36,844 bases of DNA. Source: Paracoccaceae bacterium (GTDB taxonomy: Bacteria; Pseudomonadota; Alphaproteobacteria; Rhodobacterales; Rhodobacteraceae). The stretch covers positions 1 to 36,844 of the forward strand of contig JAJFIC010000111.1 in the NCBI GenBank assembly GCA_021775315.1, in the 5' to 3' direction. The notes under the pieces are model-generated. The model was not told the origin of the DNA. It saw only the letters and a list, made by a program, of their open reading frames with translations, and searched no databases. Below are positions 32,568 through 36,844 of the stretch, one piece after another. Position 1 is the stretch's first letter. Each line of letters begins with the position of its first letter. The position numbers and the translations under genes were made by a program.

Positions 32568-34624
32568 TGGATGGCCCCCAGACTTATCAGAATATTGCCC
32601 TCACCGTCCCCATGGGCGGTGTCACCCGGTTCGATCAGCGTGGTGGTGTCCATCTGTTCGATATTCGCGGGGCCCTGGATTTCAGCGTCAAGCGGCAGGT
32701 GATCGCGCCAGTAGATCGGCGTGTCATGCCATTGGCCGTCAAACAGCACGCGGCGGGTGTCGGTTTGGGCATCGGTGACGGTGTTTTTGCGGCCCGTCGG
32801 GTCGATCAGCTTTGACAGGTCAAGCGGCGGTCGCGCGCCGATGACCGAGGTGTTGACGTTGACCAGATTGACCCGGATGTCATCCAGCTCGACCTGAAAA
32901 CGGTCAAAATAAGCAGCCTCGAACAACCGTTGCAGCGTGGCGCGGTCCGGGGTCGGGCTGTCGAGCGCGACCCTAAGCAGATGGGTCTGGCCGATGAATT
33001 GCATATCAACGGAAAAAAGGTGGCGAATACCGGTTAGGGTGATCGGTTCCTTGTCAATCAAGGCGCTGCCGGTGGCGATTTGTTCGGCGAAAGCGGCGTG
33101 AATTTCGCCCTCAATCAGGGTATCAAGCGGGCGGTTGACGGTGCGCACGAAATCATGGCGCAGGTCGGCCACGACACAGCCAAGCGCGTTGGTGATACCG
33201 GGGCGACAGGGCACCAGCACCTTCGGCACGCCAAGTTCACGCGCCAATGCGCTGGCATGCAGCGGCCCCGCACCGCCAAAAGCGAACAGGGCAAAATCAC
33301 GCGGATCGGCCCCAAGCGAGATCGAAACCATACGGATCGCGCCGGCCATTTTGGCGTTGGCGATACGCAAAACCGCCTCGGCGGCGGCGGTGGCATCTAG
33401 GCCGAGGGGCTGGCCGAGCTTTTCGGTGAAAATCGCGCTGACGCGGGCCTTCATCTGGTCCGGGCTTTCGCCGCCGGATTTAACCGGAGGGTTCAGGCGA
33501 CCCAGCAACAGATTGGCGTCTGAAATTGTCGGCGTGGTGCCGCCTTTGCCGTAACAGATCGGGCCGGGATCGGCACCCGCACTTTGAGGCCCGACCTCAA
33601 GCAGCCCCGCCGCGTTGACATGTGCGATTGAGCCGCCACCAGCACCAACGGTGCGCACATCGACCATCGGCACATGGATCGGCATGGCGTATTCCAGCTC
33701 GATCTCGTGGCTGACAGCGGGCTGTGCGTCACGGATCAGCGCCACATCGGTTGAGGTGCCGCCCATATCATAGGTCAAAAGGTTGGGATATCCGGCGCGT
33801 TGGCCGGTATAGGCTGCGGCCATCACGCCAGAGGCCGGGCCGGACATCACGGTTTTCGCCGCTTCGCGCGCCACGCTCTGGGCTGAGACCATGCCGCCAT
33901 TGCCGTTCATCACCAAGACGTCGTGTTTATAACCTTTGGCGGCCAGTTCGACCGCCAGTTTATCAACGTAACGCTGCAACAAAGGCTGGACCGAGGCGTT
34001 GACGGCGGCTGTGACGCCGCGTTCAAACTCGCGACTTTCAGACAGCAGCGCGTGGCCCATGGTGATGTACTCGTTCGGCCAATTTTCAGCGATAATCTCT
34101 GCGGCGCGGATTTCATGGTCGGGATTGGCGTAAGCGTGCAGAAAATGGATGACGACGCTTTCACAACCCATGTCGCGCAAGGTCCGGGCGGCATCACGCA
34201 CCGCCTGTTCGTCAAGCTTGGAGTGGACAGTGCCATTGGCCAACATACGCTCGCCGACCTCAAGACGCAGATCGCGCGGGATGATCGGCTGGAATTCCCC
34301 AAACATGCCGTAGGCCTGCGGCCTTGTACGGCGACCGAGCTCCAACACATCGCGGAACCCCTGCGTGGTGATCAGCCCGGTTTTACAAAGCTTGCGTTCC
34401 AGCACGGCGTTGGTGGTTGTGGTGGTGCCATGCACGATCAGGGACACATTCGGCAGATCGGCCTTGGCATCCGCCAGCGCGTTCAGCACACCGAAAGCCT
34501 GATTATCCAGCGTCGAGGGGGTTTTGGCCAAGCGGACCTGCCCGTCAGGCGACAGCAAAACCAGATCGGTGAACGTACCGCCGACATCAACGCCGATAAT
34601 TGATCCTGTGTCTGTTGCGGTCAT
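32564..34624 (-). CDS. hyuA: hydantoinase/oxoprolinase A subunit
   Basis: A 686-residue HyuA subunit with the acetate/sugar-kinase/Hsp70/actin ATPase fold. The N-terminal phosphate-binding segment is IIGVDVGGTFTDLVLLSPDG; VHGTTTTTNAVLERK, TYDMGGTSTDVALIRD and RTVGAGGGSIAHVNAAG further along are all family hallmarks. The start at 34624 (MTATDTG) puts the phosphate-binding strand near residue 8, as expected, so the upstream in-frame start is discarded. It is the first gene of the hyuAB operon and has a perfect palindromic operator about 42 bases upstream. Subtype (N-methylhydantoinase, 5-oxoprolinase or other) cannot be set from sequence inspection. Confidence 0.93.
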   Translation of the reverse strand: MTATDTGSIIGVDVGGTFTDLVLLSPDGQVRLAKTPSTLDNQAFGVLNALADAKADLPNVSLIVHGTTTTTNAVLERKLCKTGLITTQGFRDVLELGRRTRPQAYGMFGEFQPIIPRDLRLEVGERMLANGTVHSKLDEQAVRDAARTLRDMGCESVVIHFLHAYANPDHEIRAAEIIAENWPNEYITMGHALLSESREFERGVTAAVNASVQPLLQRYVDKLAVELAAKGYKHDVLVMNGNGGMVSAQSVAREAAKTVMSGPASGVMAAAYTGQRAGYPNLLTYDMGGTSTDVALIRDAQPAVSHEIELEYAMPIHVPMVDVRTVGAGGGSIAHVNAAGLLEVGPQSAGADPGPICYGKGGTTPTISDANLLLGRLNPPVKSGGESPDQMKARVSAIFTEKLGQPLGLDATAAAEAVLRIANAKMAGAIRMVSISLGADPRDFALFAFGGAGPLHASALARELGVPKVLVPCRPGITNALGCVVADLRHDFVRTVNRPLDTLIEGEIHAAFAEQIATGSALIDKEPITLTGIRHLFSVDMQFIGQTHLLRVALDSPTPDRATLQRLFEAAYFDRFQVELDDIRVNLVNVNTSVIGARPPLDLSKLIDPTGRKNTVTDAQTDTRRVLFDGQWHDTPIYWRDHLPLDAEIQGPANIEQMDTTTLIEPGDTAHGDGEGNILISLGAIQ

Positions 34625-34876
34625 AGAATGTACATCCCCCGGGCTGAAACATTGCCGAATTATCATTTGTATACAAACTAATTTATGCGGGTCCAGTGAT
34701 TCTGATTATGCGGGTGCGGATTGGGTGTTTTGAAGCCAATAGCTGTGGAATACATGAAGGGCCGATATTTTGGCACCCGCGCCAGCCGTCGCTTGCCATG
34801 AACAATAAACTGGTGCAGCCGCCAAACTTGTTTCAAGATCGACCCAACTGTGGGTTTTTGGCTAGAGGTTTTGCGA
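34625..34876. other. intergenic region upstream of hyuA and the low-GC orphan
   Basis: The 252 bases hold the hyuA promoter and the operator at 34666-34677. They also carry a 10-base direct repeat TTATGCGGGT (34683-34692 and 34706-34715). A 68-codon open frame here on the minus strand has no recognisable family and no good ribosome binding site, so I do not call it a gene. Confidence 0.5.
34666..34677. promoter_or_regulatory. putative GntR-type operator upstream of hyuAB
   Basis: TTTGTATACAAA, a perfect 12-bp palindrome, 42 bases before the hyuA start. It is nearly identical to the site at 26263-26274 ahead of the Mo-hydroxylase operon. Confidence 0.68.
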
Positions 34877-35335
34877 ATGATCAACCTTAGTTGGGAAAAG
34901 TGCCATGAGGCGTTCTATATCGACGGCAGCCTTAGAGACATCTATGTTACCGGCACAACATTTGCTGATTGGGATGAGATGTTAAACTTCGCGTCCACGC
35001 AATCTGCGCGCCTAATTATTGGCGGTGATCAGGTTAACCTTCCCGTTCAGGCACAAGGTTTGTTGGAGGATGAGCATGTGAGCCTACTCGAGATCAAATT
35101 GGGGAGTGTGATCGCAAACTGCCATTTCTTTTGCGAAGAGGAAATTGAATTTGACATCGATCCAAGAAAAGTAAAATCACAGACCGATCTCAACTGTCTC
35201 GTCAACTTCATATGCGGCTTGGGCGAAGCTTTGGGGAAAGACGTAGTATTAACTAGTGAAAACGCAAAGGACTCTGTTTGGTACCGATATGTAGCGCAAA
35301 GCGGAGAGTTATTGCATTTGAACCCACAATCTTAG
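34877..35335 (+). CDS. hypothetical protein, low-GC orphan
   Basis: A 152-residue acidic cytosolic protein beginning MINLSWEKCHEAFYIDGSLR, with AGAGG 8 bases before the ATG at 34877. No signal peptide or membrane helix is seen. The order is alternating strand and helix, with a short conserved-looking stretch IANCHFFCEEEIEFDIDPR in the middle and FICGLGEALGKDVVLTSEN near the end. I do not recognise a characterised family. Size, acidity and isolation resemble small immunity-type proteins linked to contact-dependent toxins, but no toxin lies nearby, so this is a guess. GC over 34921-35280 is about 46 percent by hand count, well below its neighbours, which suggests recent acquisition. Confidence 0.78.
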   Translation: MINLSWEKCHEAFYIDGSLRDIYVTGTTFADWDEMLNFASTQSARLIIGGDQVNLPVQAQGLLEDEHVSLLEIKLGSVIANCHFFCEEEIEFDIDPRKVKSQTDLNCLVNFICGLGEALGKDVVLTSENAKDSVWYRYVAQSGELLHLNPQS

Positions 35336-35528
35336 TTTGCCTATAACGGGCTTATCTCGGAGTTTCGGGCTCGAACCGGTTCATCAATTTTTAGACCCAC
35401 ATTTGTTTTGGGGGCTCGTTTCGCGTGTTGGAATGATCCTTTCATCCCTCAAAAGGGAAGCACTGGATGCCCGGAGGGGCAATTGAACGGGGTTCATGGC
35501 GACTTTCCTAGGCTGATGTAGCTATGGA

Positions 35529-36239
35529 TCAGGTCCGTGGCAGGTCGATGAAGTTCCGCATCCACTGGCCGAATAAGGCCCCTTGCGCTGGCGTCTTGAT
35601 CGACTGTCGGGCTTGGGCAGCGGTTTCCGGGCCAAGATATTCGGCGTATTCATCCAACAGGGCGGCGATGAAATCGTCATTCATTTCCGGATGGAATTGG
35701 GTAGTGAAAATGTGCTGATCCAGTGCAGTTATCGCGATTGGGCAGTTTGGCGTGCTGCCAAGCCGTTCAAACCCTTGTGGCAATTGGCTGACCTGCGCCT
35801 TGTTTGCCGCGTAAAGTTTGATGTTTTGTGCCTGTGGCTGCATCCAGTCGCGGTGGTGACTTACCGTGGTTTCAGCACCACCAAAAATCCAGAAATCCTT
35901 GCGGCTGACCGTTCCGCCCAAAGCGGCCATGATCGCCTGATGGCCAAAGCACAGGCCAATCATTGGGGTTTTGGCAGCGGCCAGCTTGCGGATATCGGTT
36001 TGCAGATGGGCAATCCAGTCGTCGCCGTCATCCAGATAGGCCGGACTGCCGGTTATGATCACCGCGTCATAGAGCGTCGGATCGGGCGGAAACACGCCTT
36101 CGGTCACGTCAAAGATGGTGAAATCGTAATCGGACCCGACCTCTTCTAGGCGTTCCATGACCTTCACAGCGTCGCTTGAATGACGCGCCGCGAATGCGCT
36201 GCGGTCGGTGTTGGTCAGGTATATGGCTATCTTTTTCAT
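35529..36239 (-). CDS. class I glutamine amidotransferase-like protein
   Basis: A 236-residue stand-alone GATase1 domain resembling the amidotransferase domain of GMP synthase and the YfeJ/GuaA-related group. The nucleophile elbow is GLCFGHQ with Cys97, and the rest of the triad is His183 and Glu185 in QFHPEMND. The oxyanion strand segment IITGSPAYLDDGDDWI is also present. No synthase domain is attached, so the ammonia acceptor or the hydrolysed gamma-glutamyl compound is unknown. Related stand-alone enzymes are used in gamma-glutamyl amine or polyamine breakdown. It starts with ATG at 36239 and is divergent from the P450 gene across an 88-base region containing a strong dyad. Confidence 0.9.
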   Translation of the reverse strand: MKKIAIYLTNTDRSAFAARHSSDAVKVMERLEEVGSDYDFTIFDVTEGVFPPDPTLYDAVIITGSPAYLDDGDDWIAHLQTDIRKLAAAKTPMIGLCFGHQAIMAALGGTVSRKDFWIFGGAETTVSHHRDWMQPQAQNIKLYAANKAQVSQLPQGFERLGSTPNCPIAITALDQHIFTTQFHPEMNDDFIAALLDEYAEYLGPETAAQARQSIKTPAQGALFGQWMRNFIDLPRT

Positions 36240-36264
36240 GGCACCATATGTAGCTGGTTAAAAT

Positions 36265-36289
36265 ATATTTACAATAGCCTTGTAAATAT
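36265..36289. promoter_or_regulatory. 25-bp hyphenated dyad, putative operator between the GATase and P450 genes
   Basis: ATATTTACAA, 5-base spacer TAGCC, TTGTAAATAT: both 10-base arms pair perfectly. It is 26 bases upstream of the GATase start and 39 bases upstream of the P450 start, so one bound dimer could control both. The TTTACAA-N5-TTGTAAA form is common for TetR- and MarR-type repressors. Confidence 0.6.
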
Positions 36290-36314
36290 TTTGCGCCACG
36301 CTATTCTAACCGCC

Positions 36315-36320
36315 AGGGAG
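36315..36320 (+). promoter_or_regulatory. ribosome binding site of the P450 gene
   Basis: AGGGAG, 7 bases before the ATG at 36328. It fixes the start of a gene that is cut by the window edge. Confidence 0.7.
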
Positions 36321-36327
36321 AACGAAA

Positions 36328-36844
36328 ATGACAGTCTGGACACCAAACGACGACGGCTATGCCGACCTCAGCGATCATGATTCCTTTGTGAACGGCGCGC
36401 CGCACAACACCTTTGCCCGGATGCGCCGGGATGATCCGATGGCGTGGTGTGACTATGAACAGGGACAAGGGTTCTGGTCGGTCACAAGGTTTGACGACAT
36501 TCTTGCGCTGAACAAACAGTTCAAACTGCTGTCATCGGCACATGGCATTCGCATGGAAGACCAGAAAGCCGACGAAGTCATCGCGCGGCGCACCTTTCAG
36601 GAAACCGACCCGCCTGAACATTCCCGGTCCCGCGCGCTGATGGCCAAAGCGTTTTCCAAGAAAACCGTGGCCCAGTTCGAGGATCAGATTCGCCAGCTAA
36701 GTGCGATGATCATTGACCGCGCGCTGGAAGAAGGCGAATTCAACGGCACCCAAAAGATCGCGCGGGAACTGCCGATGCGCATCCTCGGCCAGATCATCGG
36801 CGTGCCTGAAGAAGACATGTCGTGGCTGGTCGACAAAGGCGACG
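36328..36844 (+). CDS. cytochrome P450 (partial, N-terminal 172 codons)
   Basis: The start of a soluble bacterial class I P450 running off the right edge. The visible sequence shows the substrate-access and B-to-E helix region: a short N-terminus, FARMRRDDPMAWCDYEQGQG, FWSVTRFDDILALNKQ, then the conserved TDPPEHSRSRALMAKAFSKK (helix C, whose H-S-R-x-R contacts the heme propionates) and LPMRILGQIIGVPEED. The I-helix, ExxR and heme-cysteine motifs would lie beyond the window. It looks like the CYP family that acts on fatty acids, terpenoids or steroids with a separate ferredoxin, but the substrate cannot be inferred. It is probably controlled through the dyad at 36265-36289. Confidence 0.92.
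   Translation, partial: MTVWTPNDDGYADLSDHDSFVNGAPHNTFARMRRDDPMAWCDYEQGQGFWSVTRFDDILALNKQFKLLSSAHGIRMEDQKADEVIARRTFQETDPPEHSRSRALMAKAFSKKTVAQFEDQIRQLSAMIIDRALEEGEFNGTQKIARELPMRILGQIIGVPEEDMSWLVDKGD

Noticed and set aside
34678-34884. 68-codon minus-strand open frame in the hyuA upstream region
   Set aside because: It overlaps the operator and the start of the plus-strand orphan, has no recognisable family and no convincing ribosome binding site.
35367-35382. GGGCTCGAACCGGTTC, resembling a tRNA T-arm read on the minus strand, as a possible att site next to the low-GC orphan
   Set aside because: No acceptor stem, anticodon arm or CCA end can be drawn around it, and no integrase gene is nearby.
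35445-35458. TCCCT-CAAA-AGGGA hairpin as a terminator between the orphan gene and the GATase gene
   Set aside because: The stem is only 5 bp and no T-run follows on either strand.

Overview
The window looks like a chromosomal segment of an alphaproteobacterium of the Rhodobacterales (Roseobacter group). The evidence is high-GC coding DNA, alphaproteobacterial gene pairings (ribE-hypothetical-ribBX-ribH-nusB, the YcjX/TIGR01620 pair) and the protein sequences themselves. Taxonomy is inferred from recall of families, not from a search. No rRNA, tRNA, CRISPR array, intact insertion sequence or prophage was seen.

Layout. (1) 1-3992, minus strand: capsule export and assembly genes kpsS, a Wza/KpsD-like lipoprotein gene, and kpsC, which runs off the left edge. 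(2) 4255-7557, plus strand: a tightly overlapped riboflavin operon ending in nusB. Its DHBP synthase is a RibBX-type protein whose GTP cyclohydrolase II half has lost the zinc cysteines. (3) 7582-19688: mostly housekeeping and membrane genes (ogt, ileS, a low-GC orphan, a DUF2339 giant membrane protein, a FAD monooxygenase, the YcjF-like/YcjX pair, truA). (4) 19856-26240, minus strand: a compact operon of a FAD subunit, a fused 2Fe-2S/molybdopterin hydroxylase, a 6-hydroxynicotinate-reductase-like Fe-S enzyme, an ApbE-like UPF0280 protein and a DUF1185 protein. A MarR regulator is divergent from it. (5) 26883-34624: an FCD-type GntR regulator, a FAD-linked 2-hydroxyacid dehydrogenase, an ArgE/M20 deacylase, and the ATP-dependent hydantoinase/oxoprolinase pair hyuA-hyuB. 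A Cys-rich plus-strand gene interrupts this group. (6) 34625-36844: a low-GC orphan gene, a class I glutamine amidotransferase, and the start of a cytochrome P450 gene running off the right edge.

How it may fit together. Regions 4 and 5 look like two halves of one catabolic programme for an unidentified N-heterocycle. A molybdenum hydroxylase would hydroxylate the ring and the Hnr-like reductase would dearomatise it. HyuAB could open the resulting lactam at the cost of ATP, and the M20 amidohydrolase and hydroxyacid dehydrogenase could finish the chain. The sequence support for joining them is that the first genes of both operons carry almost the same palindromic operator (TTTGTATACAAA, one mismatch in one copy), 23 to 42 bases before their start codons. 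The GntR gene sits between the operons and carries a related half-site. The substrate is not visible in the sequence, and the linkage is inference.

Other non-coding signals: an 18-bp perfect palindrome with parS-like half-sites between truA and the DUF1185 gene, a 25-bp hyphenated dyad between the amidotransferase and P450 genes, and three copies of an intergenic element made of GC-rich hairpins followed by a conserved CGAG-TATTT-type tail.
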